Shown here: positions 47,947-61,430 of the stretch, in pieces
How the letters are laid out: each line of letters opens with the position of its first letter
Numbering within the stretch: position 1 is the stretch's first letter
NCBI GenBank assembly: GCA_025024175.1
Contig: QCXZ01000003.1
Coordinates: forward strand, 14,605,621 to 14,669,620
DNA: 64,000 nt
Source: Rhyzopertha dominica
Lineage: Eukaryota; Arthropoda; Insecta; Coleoptera; Bostrichidae
Direction: 5' to 3'
Program-made: the position numbers and the translations under genes
The notes under the pieces: generated by a model
The model's input: the letters and a program-made list of their open reading frames with translations, nothing else
The model's database searches: none
What the model was told of the DNA's origin: nothing

Positions 47947-50900
47947 TTATAGCAAGAATGGGCTGAACTACTTAACATTTAATTTATGTCCTTTGATAAC
48001 AGTATTATCCAGGAAATTTCAATTTGTACTTATCTGACGTATGCACTTGTAGGTACCTATTTATATACCAGTTCCAAATGCTTTATAGATACGCCTTGTT
48101 CTTCAAACGGATCAGTATAGATCTAAATATAAAAGCGATTATTTAAGTCTTTCATAATGGATTGCAAACCTCTATCTATCAGACTAATTTTTTTCTTATT
48201 ATGCAGTAAACTCTTCCACTTATTCTACGTCTCATCTTTAACTTATAATAANGTACCATATTTCATTAAAAATAATATCTTTTTTATCTTTAAACAAAAC
48301 TTAAAAGGCGTAGTTTTTAATGATAGGGTATTCTTTTAAATTTTATTATAAAATCCAATAATTCGGTATCAAAAAAGGTTAACTTTAACTAGTGTTCAAA
48401 TAATTGTGAAGGGAATGTTGACATCACTGTGTCAAGAAAGGGCCGTACCAAAGGAAAGCGTACCGTAATTTGATTAGCAAAATTTTAAATTTGTTTGAAT
48501 GCTTCGCATAGAAATATTTTCCAAAGTTTGGTGTATTTTTCTTCCTAAAATGGTTCATTATATAGCAAAACCTATTTTTAGGCCAGCTAACGGAACGGAG
48601 GTGGGAGTTATATTATCTAATTTTCTAAAAATGAAAGTAGAGGAGGAAACTGCAGTAAAGAAGCAATATTAGTTTCTCTGGTTTCCAATGCTCACATGCG
48701 ATTTATTTATTTAGATGAGTGACGTAGCTTCGGATAAAAAATGAGAAAGAAGCATTGTGTGAATTTAGATTCTATTGCTTTCTGCGCTACTCGACTTTCA
48801 TTGAATTTAATAATAAAATAACGAAACTTTTGGATTAAAAAAGTAATGTGTCGAGAAAATGGGTGAACCGATTAATGTAATTTTGGGAATATTTAACTAA
48901 CTTGTTTATTCGTGTTGACTTGCTAAATCCCGCAAAGTAAATAGGCTAGGGTCTTTAGCATAAGCAAACGTAATCTACGCATTTCCTGGTCAAATGTCAT
49001 ACCATTTTTCATTATCACAGTGTGATGTGAGAATTGTAATTGCAAATCTAGAGGTTAAATGAAAGAGAATCTTTAGATTTAAAAATAACTCTCTGTGCAC
49101 ACTGCCAGGGTACTACAAACCATAAATAAGTTATGGTATATTGTCGAGATAAAAATAGTTTAAGTGCGTCTTGAGCTTGACTTTGCTTTATGTACCACGT
49201 TCGCAACCTGCGAGTACTATGAAGCTTGTATTCAACGGTCTGTGTTTACGACTCATGTTCCAAAATTGTAGGAGGATTTCACTATAGTTTCATATTTTGA
49301 AAGCAGGATGCCAAGTTACGAAAACAAACAGGTGCTCGTCACTATTTACCTGAAACCGAATTAACTCAGCGCTGGAAAAGGAGAAAAACCAAAGTTCAGA
49401 ATGCGATGGCTTTTACTCTACGCGATGAGATCTGTAATTCAACAATAACGAATGCACGACGACCGTGGTCAGTTCGTCGTTCTGTTAGAACAAAAGCTCA
49501 CCTATCATAAATAACCTCATGTTCATGCTGTGTAAAATCAAGACTGGCAATGACCACTAAGCATGGAGTGCGCACCGGATATTATTAATAGGTATACCGG
49601 ATGTTGCTAAACATATGCGGGTGGTGCATATTTCGAAAGGGGTGGACGTTGAGTTTGCTTATGAAGGTAGTGTCATGGGAAAATCACGACAATAGTATCA
49701 GTACATGCAGCCAATAGTTAGTTTTGAAAAATAAATGAAAATGTTTTCGGCCACTTGTTCATGCAAATATGAAATAGGTCCTTCGTTGTTAATCACTGGA
49801 AGCAGGTAAATAAAAGTCTTATGTTTTTTAGATGATCTAAGTTATTAGCTTACTACTTAAGATTCCGCCTAATTGTAAGCTTAAAACCGGCGTTTACTTT
49901 GTCCAACGAGTTGTTTAATTAAAAACAATTTTCAAAACTTTAGGTTAGTATCTTCAATTCTAAATAAGGTTGTACATTATTTTTATCATATACCAACTAA
50001 AAAACAAACACTTTAATCTTCAGAATAAGCAACTACTTTTGGTACGTACGGCATGTCTAAATGCATGTCACAACGCCGCTTCAAACAGTAACTTTCTAAG
50101 GGGTTGCATATCCGAATTTTCAATAATGTATTTTATTTAGACAAACGCAATGAAGCTAGGCACATGAATCCAGCTTTTAAGAATGTATTAGATGACGAAG
50201 TCTCATTTTATTGGAGTAAAACAAAAAAGAGCCATGAGCATCTCGAGTAACAAGAACCTACTTAATTTACCGTTCCTATTAACAGAATTACATATTTTGT
50301 ACAGTAATTACACATGCTTAGAAACTCGAAACGCTCTGTTTGATGTTGCTATAGCCATAAAATATAAGTAAGTAATCTTACGTTAATATTTACGTTGCAG
50401 ATTACGCTTAAATATCAGCTGCACCATATGCTTACATTTTTGACGTACATTTTCACACTGTATGAATATGATGGCACAGGTAATTGTCCCGTTACATAAT
50501 TACTAGTGACCCTAAATATCTAAGCTGACATGTAGGCGGGTGCCAAAAGCTATTTACTATATTTCGGCATTGTAGATATGATCAAATCACGTAATAACCT
50601 ACACTAAATGTAAACAAAGAGTTAAGGACTTTTATTTAACTGCTAAGTTGATCTTCACAGAAGTAAGCAAACCATTTCAATTTTGGAAAAAAAAGACAGT
50701 TACATGATCGTCTAGCATGACAATTGCAGTTATCATGATTCTTCGTGCGTGAAAGAAAATATTGTGACCATGTAAATGGCAGCGATTTTAATGATACGTG
50801 CAGTTCTACAGCAATCTGGCAACGAGCAGCAAATAAGACTGTGAGAAAAAGTTCTGACGAATCGAAGACAGGCGGTCCACATGCGGGTGATGAACTATAC

Positions 50901-52100
50901 CTACTTATAGATTATCCTATTAAGTTACTTCGGCGTATTTAGTTTCATCAACGAGTAAGGAGACACCATCTAAAACACACTTGTTTAAATTAGTAGAGCT
51001 TGACAGTTTGTGAACCTGCACATGTACACAGAGATTGTTTGTTTCTTGTTGGAAACACTTGATGGTAATAACCTCAAGATTACAGTTAGAGTGGCTTCAG
51101 ATTTCATACATCCCGTTAGTTTCTTCTTCGTATTTTGAAGTGCGCTTTTGTCGCCTTGTTTATTACACAAGCATCATGTTTCCATTGAGTTTCAAGTAAT
51201 ATGAATAATAATCTAAATCGCACTACATTAACGATTACCATGCGATCTGAGGGAGTGCGTATGTAGTTAAAATAATTATGACCAAGAGCTTTGTGTTAGT
51301 TATAAACAATAATTTGCAGAACACGGAAACCCTTAAGTACTTTATAGTATAGTTTATTATACAGTTTAGTATAAGTACAACAGAAGTAAAATAAAGCTTT
51401 AGCAGTATTTGGATATGTAACGTATTTACAAAAATGTGAATACAGATTTTTGCGCTCAACAACTCAACAGGCANCGAACGCTTACANTATTGTGACGTGA
51501 TTTATCATACCAGAATTAAGTTAAAAGTGCTAGTATTAAATATATATAGTTGTACTAGGATAACCAAATATCATGAAGCAAATCTCCCCTTGGTATAGAA
51601 ATGTAGCCTCTACTGTTTTAATTTTTCGAATAAAGTATAAAGATTTTGGGATGTTAAAGTAAAGTCCGTAATTGTTTCTAAGAGTGCTGAACCTCCTGAA
51701 GATGATGATGCTCAGAAGATCTTTGTTGTTAATTGACTGAGTAATCGATTGCGTTAATTTACTAAAATTTTCACCGTAATTAATATGTACAATAACTACC
51801 TAATCGGGAAAAGGAGAGCACGGCGGTGAGTTTGTTTAAGGCGACAAATATTGCTTAAGATGTTTAAAAAAAAATCCTGCAGATTGAGATTTCTTAAAAA
51901 AATCATCTGTTGTATTACTTTCATATAATTTTTAACATTTTGAAAAAAACAGGTTTGCCTGTGTATCAACCTTAGTTCGAAGTCTAAAATAGGGTAAGTA
52001 CGACCCTTCCCCATAATTTTTGATAGCAAAACATAATACTTTTGTGCAAATTTTAGTAAATGTATCTGAATAGTACGTGATATTTGTTTCATTTCATTGT
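47947..52100. other. Intergenic, 4.1 kb without a supported gene
   Basis: Upstream of the Ig gene as modelled. ORFs up to 75 codons are low-complexity or unrecognised. No repeat ends seen. Confidence 0.45.
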
Positions 52101-52119
52101 TGTTTAGCCTTATGAGTGT

Positions 52120-52800
52120 GCTATCGGGTTTTCAAGTTTTTTTTTATTTAACGAAAAGCAAAAAATACGCTTTGAGGGTGGTTGCACTGGCATTTTTTTA
52201 AATTATTGTAGAGTGATAGATATACAGTTGCCTTATTGTGCATATCGACAAACACAACAAACGTTAAAACAGCACGCTTTACCCTATTATTATTCCTCCT
52301 GAATCCACTTTTTCAAAAAACAATGCACAAGTATACATAGTTAAAGTTACTTTATACTATTTTGAACAAAACATTAATTTGTGAAAAGCTCTTCCCCTTT
52401 TTACCCCCTCAGGGAAGGTATTTCTAAAAACGGCGAAACAGTGCATGTACGTGTCACTTCTTTAGCAAAGGCCAAAATATGAAACTTTATGTTTACTTAT
52501 TATAATTACTTTGAAAATAGCTTCGTAATAATTTAATTTAAAAAATCATCCATTATGTCACCCCCTAAAAGGTGAAATTTTTACAAACACTGACGTTTCT
52601 TGCTTTAACTTCAATTAACATGACAGAACTCCAAAAAAATTCCAAAAACGCTGTAACACGTTTTATTTATCTCTAACCAAAAGCCCAAAAATAAAGTTTT
52701 ATGCTTCTAGTTTTAAAAATGACTGACTTCCATCCCCTATTTAGGACCATATTGACCAAATTTCATGTCCTTGCTTCAATAGTTTACGCGCGGCCATGCT
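52120..52800. repeat. Non-coding interspersed repeat, class unknown
   Basis: Contains recurring modules of the kind CCCCYTWAARGGNGAAATTT (TTTTACCCCCTCAGGGAAGG at about 52400, GTCACCCCCTAAAAGGTGAA at about 52558) and GACCAAATTTCATGTCC. These phrases are characteristic of old dispersed repeats in insect genomes. No ends can be placed. Confidence 0.35.
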
Positions 52801-54845
52801 CAATAAGTTAGTCAGGACATGTTATTTTATAAGCATAGATAAATATTACAAACCCGAATTAAGAGTTTTCACTTGGGTTGTTCCAAATTTGCTAGAATCT
52901 GAGCTTTTGCGGTACAAAAATATGTTAAAAAGAGTTAAACAGACAATGGATTGCTTCCAGAATAGAGTAGAATGGTTGATTACTTTCACTTGAGCATTTG
53001 GCGATTCAACAACGACAATACTTTTCCCAAACCACCATCAAAAATTCGATAAGCTGTACATACATGCAAGAAAGCTGTGTATTTGATTTAAACGCAGTTT
53101 GATTCTTTTTACCCTTAAAGACTTTGTTTTATTTCTATTGCATTCAAGGGTTTTGTCTTGACGTATGCCTATGCAATATAATGTAAATATTATTATCACT
53201 AATTCAAAGTTTTAGAAGCAGCGATTTATGTGTATCTACTAACGAAAAAATATTATGCCACAAATTAACGCGAATGTGAAATCTGCAGAAATTATGTTAC
53301 AAACTTTAGCTCGAGTCTAATGATACGGTTCCCAGAATCCTAACACTTTAGACATTAAAAGGAGTGAAGTTTACTGAATTAAATTCTACGAAAAGAGGGC
53401 ATAGTAAATACACTGATATTTGGTTCTAAATATCTTACCATGCATGCACCCAATATAAACTGTGTCTTACCCTCCAAGTTAACATTAATATTGTTGTGAA
53501 TTATAATACATAAATGCAAAAAAAATATAGTAGCTGAAAATTACATAGCCTACAGTAATGAACTGTCAACAAACAGGAGTTCCGGNCATTAACACAGTCG
53601 TAAAATAATTACTTTTGTTAACAGTTCGTTCTCAACAGCGTCACTGTATGGCTACAGCGTACACCAAAATTCAAGTACTTAGGTATATATGTATAATAAT
53701 AAAAAATGCTTTAGGCGTATGGCGTGAAAACAAAAATTTGTATTTGTCTACTCAAGTGAAATGATTCTCAAACGCCAATGAGCGGAATGTGCAATACAAA
53801 CACAAGGAGAGAGTATCAATACACCCCGTATAATGAAATCCGTTCCACTTTGATGGTTTCTATCATAGAACCATCTGTTGCACGCTTGCAGAGCACAAGA
53901 CTGGATTGTAACCTCTTTAGCCTTTCTTTATAAGGTGCCAATTCAATTACTTCCTGCTACCTGCCTTCCGTTGTACACCCCAACAGCATGGGCGCACGTT
54001 CCACGTCAGCACGTGCCAACGGATGTCCGCTGCTGCATCACGTTGGAGGTAGTACCTTTGCAAACATGAGTATTGAAGCATACTGCCTCGGTTTGAGTAG
54101 GATGTGAATGAATGCAAATACGCTGCTCGCTGTTGTATGCTTTTCGATTGGCGCGAGTCCAGTTAAGGGTTGTACAAGTATTTATCCTTAGCAGCTCCAA
54201 AGTAGATACGAGAATTAAAAAAAGACGCTGCAACTATGGTATTTATTTTCTTAAATTCTAATGGGATCCACAAAGGTATCATTTCAGATTAGGATTGGAA
54301 CCCTCTTCAAGCATGCCTTAATGAAAACAAAACCATCTTAGCTTGTACACATATATACTTTAAATGAAACACACGAGAGAGTGAAGCAGAGGGAAGGTGC
54401 CTAAGAACTATCAGAAACAAACCATGAGCAAGATGTACCACACCACATCCACCTTAAATAAACTTACTGCTCTAAATGAAATTGCATAATTTTATCGAGA
54501 AATTTTGTTACTCGTGTATTTACGAGCTGAAAACCAGGCAACTGGCGTGTCGATATAGGTCAAATGGTTTCATCGTTGAAGCTTTGGTGTTGCAGTGATT
54601 TGTACATTGGAGCGTAAGACACAAATCTTGTTCAGTTAAAATTTTCCCTACTTGGACGCTAAAACTTCAAATGAAATTAAATAACAGATGACTAATGATA
54701 TATTCTCCGGTAAAGCAATAATTGCAGATCTAAGCCTAATTTGGTTTGAATGATGGTGTGCAGTTTTTTTTGCTCCAATAAGTAACAGTACCACGTTTTT
54801 GTTTAATTGTACGTACTAAGCATCCAAGTGCAATAATAATTACGA
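52801..54845. other. Intergenic, nothing recognised
   Basis: Includes a GC-richer patch at 53.88-54.20 kb without a convincing reading frame. One N at 53586. Confidence 0.45.
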
Positions 54846-54849
54846 TTAA

Positions 54850-55937
54850 CCACACTAATTATTTATTTGGGCATGTTGTTTAGATGCTACTTATTGATTA
54901 AATCCAGTCTTATTTTCAAATCAACACACTATAACTTTGACAACAATAAGATAAAGGCCGTTTCTCATGTGAAACATTTGGGAGTCACTTTCGACCAGAA
55001 TATGAACTTATCTGTGCATATAGATAATATAGCTTTTCAGGCAAATAGAATGTTGGGCTTTATATTCGAACAACTAACAATTTTAGTTCTATTGAAGTTA
55101 TAAAAAACCTGTACTTCGCATTTGTTTATAGCAGACTCAATTTTGCATCTGTTGTGTGGTCTCCACAGTATGATATATACAAATTAAGACTGCAGTCGGT
55201 ACAAAACAAATTTTTAAGGTATCCATTTTAAAGTTGTGGGTTCCTATGAGTTAATAAATGTCACAACACTGACCCGAATGTTCAACATAATGAGCCTAGA
55301 AAAGAGAAGATTAGTAGCGGATTTGCTTTTTCTCCACAAAATAATCAATAGCTCAGTTGATTCACCCTCTTTGCTCTCTAGTATCTTCTTAAGTGTTCCC
55401 GTGTCGTTTTTTACCTTCATTTCGCGAATATCTCTTCCGAACCAATTTAGGTCGTAATGGACCTTTAGCCCGCATTACTAGATCATATAATTCGCACTGT
55501 TCTGAAGTCGATATTTTCCATAACTCTTTGAAAAAATTTAGAGCTTTAGTAAAATTAAAATTCAGACAATAGTGTTTCGTTTGTAAATTTTTCTTAGCTT
55601 AGCAATGTTTCTTATATGTAGTTTGAATATTGCATAATGCTTTATAGTTTACTTATTGTATTCGAGAATACTGACCTATATGTATATTTTTTTCTTCTTT
55701 TTTCTGTATATTATACTTATATTATTATCACTTAAGTATGCTATTTTGCTTATCGTCAATAACTGTTTTTTCTTGCTAATATAGATAGACTTATTAGTTT
55801 TGTACACACTAAATTGTAACATTTACGTTTGGTTATTCTCAGGTTTAGCATAATTATGTTTTTTTTTCTAGTGGGTGCCATTTTGGGCTTGCCTGTTCGC
55901 ACCCTATGTAATAAATAAATAAATAAATAAATAAACA
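54850..55937 (+). mobile_element. 5'-truncated non-LTR retrotransposon (jockey-like) with (ATAA)n tail
   Basis: Segments of the C-terminal end of a reverse transcriptase in shifting frames: IKAVSHVKHLGVTFDQNMNL, HIDNIAFQANRMLGFI, then FVYSRLNFASVVWSPQYDIY, LQSVQNKFLRY, then SLEKRRLVADLLFLHKIINS, DSPSLLSSI, and NGPLARITRSYNSH, DIFHNSLKKFRALV. The order V..LGV.FD, LNFAS.VWSP, VQ..FL, RR...D..FL.KI..G is that of jockey-clade elements. It ends with an AATAAATAAAT repeat tail at 55910-55936. At least three frame breaks show it is dead; only the last third remains. Confidence 0.88.
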
Positions 55938-56395
55938 CAAAAAATATCGTCGAAGAACAAGTTATATTAGTCTTTTGTTACACACATTCAATGTGCTGTT
56001 TTCTAAATTACCAATTATGATTAATTATTCATTTTGTATATTTTGTATAGTTTTTGGACGTCATTAAATACTAGTAATAAAACATCTTCTTCAATGGCTT
56101 AACAAGTTCAATAAAAAAAACTCAAAACAATGAAATTCAGTTAAACATAACCTAAGTATAGTTACGAGTACAATGATGAGGGAGTAGAGCACAGAAACTG
56201 GTGCAATGGATATATTCGTTATTCGAATACAATACAGTCCATATCCGTTCAAAATTGCCCCGAATGTTCGTATTGCTCTAAAAAAATATTATTGGTAGAA
56301 TAATTATGTAAGAACAAGCATTTTAAAATATTCATGAATGGAAAATTACATCTGGCATGTGATGCCGGTTTTCTTTGATGCTTGTTGGAATCCTT
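55938..56395. other. Intergenic, nothing recognised
   Basis: AT-rich, no supported feature. Confidence 0.45.
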
Positions 56396-56399
56396 TACG

Positions 56400-56650
56400 A
56401 AAATTGGTCTTCACAGGTCTCTGTTGATTCGAGTGATTTCTTGTAATTCATCTAACGTACGAGATTTGGCCTCATAAACACCCGACTTTAGGTACCTCCA
56501 TAGAAAAAGTCGCATATGGACAAGTCAGCAGACCGAGGAAGTTACAAAACATCACCAAACTCAAAATGAGACGGTTAGGAAACGTTCGACGAAGAACAGC
56601 CATAGATATCCCAGCGGTGTGTGCCGGGATCCCAGCTTGCTAAAACCATG
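56400..56650 (-). pseudogene. Mariner-like transposase C-terminal relic
   Basis: Minus strand: QAGIPAHTAGISMAVLRRTF, PNRLI, FGDV, a stop, LPRSADLSICDFF, one-base shift, WRYLKSGVYEAKSRTLDELQ, EITRINRDL, stop. It follows the catalytic end of insect mariner-like transposases (Q.DGA..H.A, PPRSPDL...DFFLWGYLKS.VY). It belongs to the same broad superfamily as the 35.0-36.0-kb relic, which keeps only the other half; the two are not joined. Confidence 0.75.
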
Positions 56651-57070
56651 AATCTTAAGGACCCACCGGACCCACGATCCTTCTTTGTAAAAAAAAACCG
56701 CTCAGATGTAACAGTTGCAGCAAACCCATTTTCTTCAAAAAGAAAGAAGTATAGGCCAACGACAACAAATTCCATTGCGCACCAAACTGTTGCCTTAGGG
56801 CTATGCAGCTATACCAAAAATACCAAAATTTATCTGTTGACGGCCCCGTTAAAGTGGAAATAGGCATCATGACTCATTATGCTTTCATTCTGCTCCTCAG
56901 AATCAAACTCGCCACAAATCAATCATTTGCGAAAGGACGTTGCTTTAACATCCACGGCTTTGTAATGGTATCCGAAAGTAAAATGCTTTGAGCCAAGGAA
57001 TTAATTACAACATGCCGTATTTCCCTTAAGTTTCTAATGACTTAGCATAACCCAAGTGAATAATACCCTG
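56651..57070. other. Spacer between the mariner-like relic and the hairpin
   Basis: ORFs here overlap on both strands and none resembles a known protein. Confidence 0.4.
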
Positions 57071-57076
57071 TGTTAC

Positions 57077-57170
57077 ATTTTGGGCTTCACTATTGCGATT
57101 AGTGACTTTTTAAAACACAGAGCTCACGTGTTTAAATTACCAACTTATCGCAATAGTGAAGCCAAAAATT
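57077..57170. repeat. Hairpin-forming inverted repeat, MITE-like
   Basis: TTTTGGGCTTCACTATTGCGAT (57078-57099) pairs with the 22-base arm at 57147-57168 with one mismatch; loop about 47 bases. No flanking duplication was placed. Confidence 0.6.
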
Positions 57171-60100
57171 TAAGACAAATTATTTCTTACAACTCCATAT
57201 CTGCACTTACGTTGTTTGACCGGATTTGATTGTTTCTAGCTTTTTTTTTAATTAATATCTGTTAAGCGACTGAAGAAAGCGGTTGAAATTTGAAATTATT
57301 GGTATTTGGCATCGCAAAAAAAATAAACTTTAAAGTATAATTACAGAAAAGTATTTTATTATTAGTGATACTGTCTTTAAATTTCCATTTCACTGAAATA
57401 GTAAAGTTAAACACAACAAACGTTTTAACAATAAAGAAAATTTATAAGTACTCAGAAACATTAAGCGATTCTGATAAAAAGATTGGCAAGGATATCCTTC
57501 AACTGGCCTAAACGTTTTGCATTGTAAAGCATAAAAATCGCTTACACGTGATCTTATATAAACTAAAATCAACTGTCAAGATTTGAACAATGATTTACTA
57601 TTTTAATGCAATGTCGAAATTAATTGTAGATTTTCATAAAAGGATAGAGCAATTGTATTGTTGTATTGCACTTTTGATTCCCCCTGCTAAAAAGAGCAAA
57701 CTTTACAGCTACGTTTGTCCTATTAAAATCCTCAATTCACAGAAGACGTACTAATATTTTGAGAATTTATCTCTAGATCGAATGCTGAAAAAAACTTGCT
57801 ATGTGTAACAAATAAGGGATCATAAATTAATGATAATTATGAATTAATTTTTCTTTGTAAGACTATGGGAGAATCTAGCGTAATATTGTGAAGATAAAGT
57901 CGTCTCGAGCTTATACTCAACACTGCTGTAATTCAGTCAACCAGTTACTAATTACTAATGATAAGGGTATTTCTACTAAAAGTGTAGAATACCTTACACA
58001 AAGGGAATCTCAAAAGGCTTCTGGTTTTCTGCCCCTAATGTGGAGAATTCCCGCGTGCTCTCACTGTAGCTACAACGTGTCATAAGATATGTCTTGCTGT
58101 TAACAATAGCTCCGGATTCTTTACAACTACCCACATGTAATAATTTTGAGTCATTTCACATCTCCTGAAATACAATATAATTAACGATACAGGATTTAGT
58201 GTAACTTTATTAGTGAAACATCCAACATCGAAAACTGATTTGAATGTGGCTGTCAAAAACAAGCTTTTAAACATACTGACATAAACTAAACAACGCTGTA
58301 ATAATTATTCTCTTTTAATAAACCTCGTTGTACCAGTGACAGCGACAGTGACCACTTGCTATTTCTTGAATTTATGCCTGGGAGAAATATTAAACCTAGA
58401 ATAGTCCCAACATGATGAAAAAAATTGAAATGGGTGTACTGAGACTAGACCGGAGCTTAGAAAGTATACACATTTGGTTGAAAAAACTGCTACTAATCCG
58501 GTTATATTAAAAGATTTGAAACGATATACTCAATGGTAATCAGGCAAGATGATCTTTAGGGTAGTCATGAACGGTAACTAATACATGGAGTGAAACTTCA
58601 CGTGCATCAGAGATGATGATTCACGATGCAAGTAGACATGTCAAACGGTTTCTGGGTAAAAGACAAAATGTAGTTTGCCTTAGAACGCAACACACCCATT
58701 TATTTATCAACTGCCACAACCGCCAATGTCTAGGATAATTCCCAGTACGAGAATTCAGTTATCATACGCAAGAAGACAATAGCTATTTGACTTGGTCCAT
58801 ACCTCACGGATATAACTCCGTTACATTTTCTTGTTCAGAATATTTTCCCTGTTGGGTATGAAATAATATTTAAGCTCCAGTACATTTTAGGGTGAAGAAT
58901 GGAAGCCAGATATTGCGGTTTCAATTTAGAGCTGAAATCCGCATCAAGCATTTGGCGGCTGACTCAGTCGATATTAATAACATATAAACTGGCGTTCCAG
59001 AAGATGTGTACGATTCTAAGCAGAAGCATGCGTTGAACTCGAAATGGATCAAAATCGTACTGTATTGATATAATCTATATAGCTTATAGATACAGGCTTC
59101 CTTGAATTCACAGATGTGCTTCTGCTACATAACATTCCCTAAACGCAAATTTAATCCAAAAATGAAAAAGTCTCAGTTGATCGGTATTTCTGTACATTCA
59201 AGTGAAGACCAATAACGTAAAGTAAATTTCTAGATAATTTAAGCACTAGATAAACCGAGAATAGATTTGCAAACTAAATAAATAATGCATTCGTAGTAAA
59301 CAGTTACAGTTTTAAAGTTCTAGTATTTTTTGCTGATGCCTATCTTGTCAACCTGCTTGATTGAAAATTGATAATTTTAGACCATGGGCAACTGAGTGTG
59401 CTACAAGTCCAGTCATTATCGTAAATGAAAATACCTATTATAAAAATTGTAGATTATACATTTCAGCACCAGACTGGTCCAAGGACATTTTTTGCCACAA
59501 TTCTGTTGAAAAATGGGTTCCAAGAAGAAAAAAAGATGAATAAACGCAGTACCGACAAGATGCATTTTGTTGCGTATTACATTATCCAACAAACAAAAGG
59601 TTGTTAAAAAAACTTGTAGTTTACGAAATTACATATAAAAATATTAATACCTACTTTCCAAATCAGGAAAGAATTGACTTTCGTCATCAGTTTATTGTCG
59701 AGTTACGGCACACGTCTAGTTGACTGTATTCGCGAATGTCTCTTTCTAACGTCTGTACTACAGCCTAGATGTTGTCGTGACTCGANAATAAACTGATGNC
59801 CAAAGTTGGTTCTTTCGTGATTTGAATAGTAATCGTTCTGCAAATATTTTTTAATTAAAAGTTTTGTAGTGCGGCTTCTACTCAGTAANATATTAGGAAA
59901 ATACNAAAATATTCCATAAAATTAAATGTTATTTATGTTTATACGGCCTATAGTGGATTTAATTTTTAGAAAAGTTTTCGACATTTAGGGCTCCTCTCGG
60001 TAGCTTTACTCAGGCAAGCAAATTTTTTACAAACTAAAGATATTTAAACCATTATTCGTACGTTTTACACATGAAAGTTCTTTCAAAGACATATGTTTTT

Positions 60101-60560
60101 AGTGTCAAGTATAACCTTTCAATATAAAACTGACAGGAAGGAGCGTTGTAAATCTTTGTGAAATGTAAACGGGGAAGAAAACTGCCATGTTCGTAGCTAC
60201 TACTATCATCAGCTTAGGCTTCAGTTTTATATTCAAAGGGTACAACACATAAAAATCCTTGACACCAATAAATAAAAATTCAGGAGTAACATTACACATG
60301 TAAATGTTTTAATGCAAAATGTCTCAAACATTTTTCTGTCATGGAGTAACATATCGCGTGGTATGTATAGGCGGAGTCAAACTAAATGACACGTACAAAA
60401 ACTAAACAATGACCTAGCTTTTCTCGCTCAAGCACACTATAGTGTACCCATTTAGATAAGTAACTTCGTTTTTCACAGCTGTATTCTGCAAAACTTTTAT
60501 AATTCTTCATTTATTTAAGGAAAGTATCGTAAATATACCATACACTAATTAATTGTCCAA
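57171..60560. other. Intergenic, 3.4 kb without a supported gene
   Basis: No splice-bounded exon or repeat recognised. Several Ns at 59.78-59.91 kb. Confidence 0.45.
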
Positions 60561-60584
60561 ACTTACTGCCCTACGCCACTGCTA

Positions 60585-60710
60585 AAGCGGCAACCACTAG
60601 TCGGACGCATGCAAGCTCCAGTGGATAGCGTATTTGCCTCTAGCCCCTAAGGTTTCGAGTCCCACCCAGGGCATGGGCAGTGTTGTGTATGTCTGTGTAA
60701 TAATGTACTA
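60585..60710 (+). repeat. tRNA-derived SINE fragment
   Basis: CTCCAGTGGATAGCGTATTT (A-box-like) and GGTTTCGAGTCCCACCC (B box) with tRNA-like spacing, then GGGCATGGGCAGTGTTGTGT, a body common to insect SINEs. The stems do not form a tRNA. It is a different SINE family from the one in the palindrome arms. Confidence 0.65.
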
Positions 60711-61288
60711 TATGTAATTTTCTAATAGAGAAATACAAAAATTAATGTGTTAGCTAATTGTCACAAATTGACAGGGTTATTATAAAAAAAATAACCTATA
60801 TACGAAAGTAACAGTAAATACATCTGTTTTTGAAAGACTGTTAATGTGTAAAACATGCGAATAACAGCTTTTATACCTTTAGTTTGTGTGAAATTTGCGA
60901 GCCCGAGAAAGCCCACCAAAAAATAGGGGCATGAGAACATGAGGTTTTCTTCTGTTCCGTTCTGAAATAATTTTACGTATAAACAAAACATCAAAATAGT
61001 ATTTTGCTTTCATGCACAATAAGTAACTAACGTCTGACCCACGTATAGGGGAAGATTGCGACAGATGACGTCTAAAAAAGACAGAAAATACAACTTATTT
61101 GTGACTTAAAATGACAGGTAACAACTGTCACGGTCATGTATTCTTTCGTTAGACAAACTTAAACCTACAAATTTTGTTTCAATTTTTCGAAATCCTGAAT
61201 TTTAATTTAAATTTGCTTCGCGATTGGCGGACGCTGCGACCTAAGTTTAGTTTTAAATTTTATTGTTATTACTTATTAGTAGATACTT
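60711..61288. other. Intergenic, nothing recognised
   Basis: AT-rich; no supported feature. Confidence 0.4.
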
Positions 61289-61430
61289 CTGGGTTAGTTG
61301 GCCGTGGTCGTGACGATTTTCTCTTCGCTGACGTTTCACCCACTGCTGTGGTGAGCATCTTCAGAGCAGAGTTCATCGTGGACGTAGCCGTCTCCGAGCG
61401 AACTCATACTCAGGCCGTGAAAGCCTTAAT
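61289..61430 (+). repeat. Second copy of the 46.1-kb repeat, opposite orientation
   Basis: CTGACGTTTCACCCACTGCT, then GTGGTGAGCATCTTCAGAGC and AGTTCATCGTGGACGTAGCC; reads SPTAVVSIFRAEFIVDVAVS. It retains about 21 bases (TCGTGACGATTTTC region) that the 46.1-kb copy lacks. Confidence 0.55.

Noticed and set aside
50745..50942. 65-codon ORF with acceptable composition (RKSSDESKTGGPHAGDELYL)
   Set aside because: No domain, no splice-linked neighbour and no start context; cannot be told from chance.
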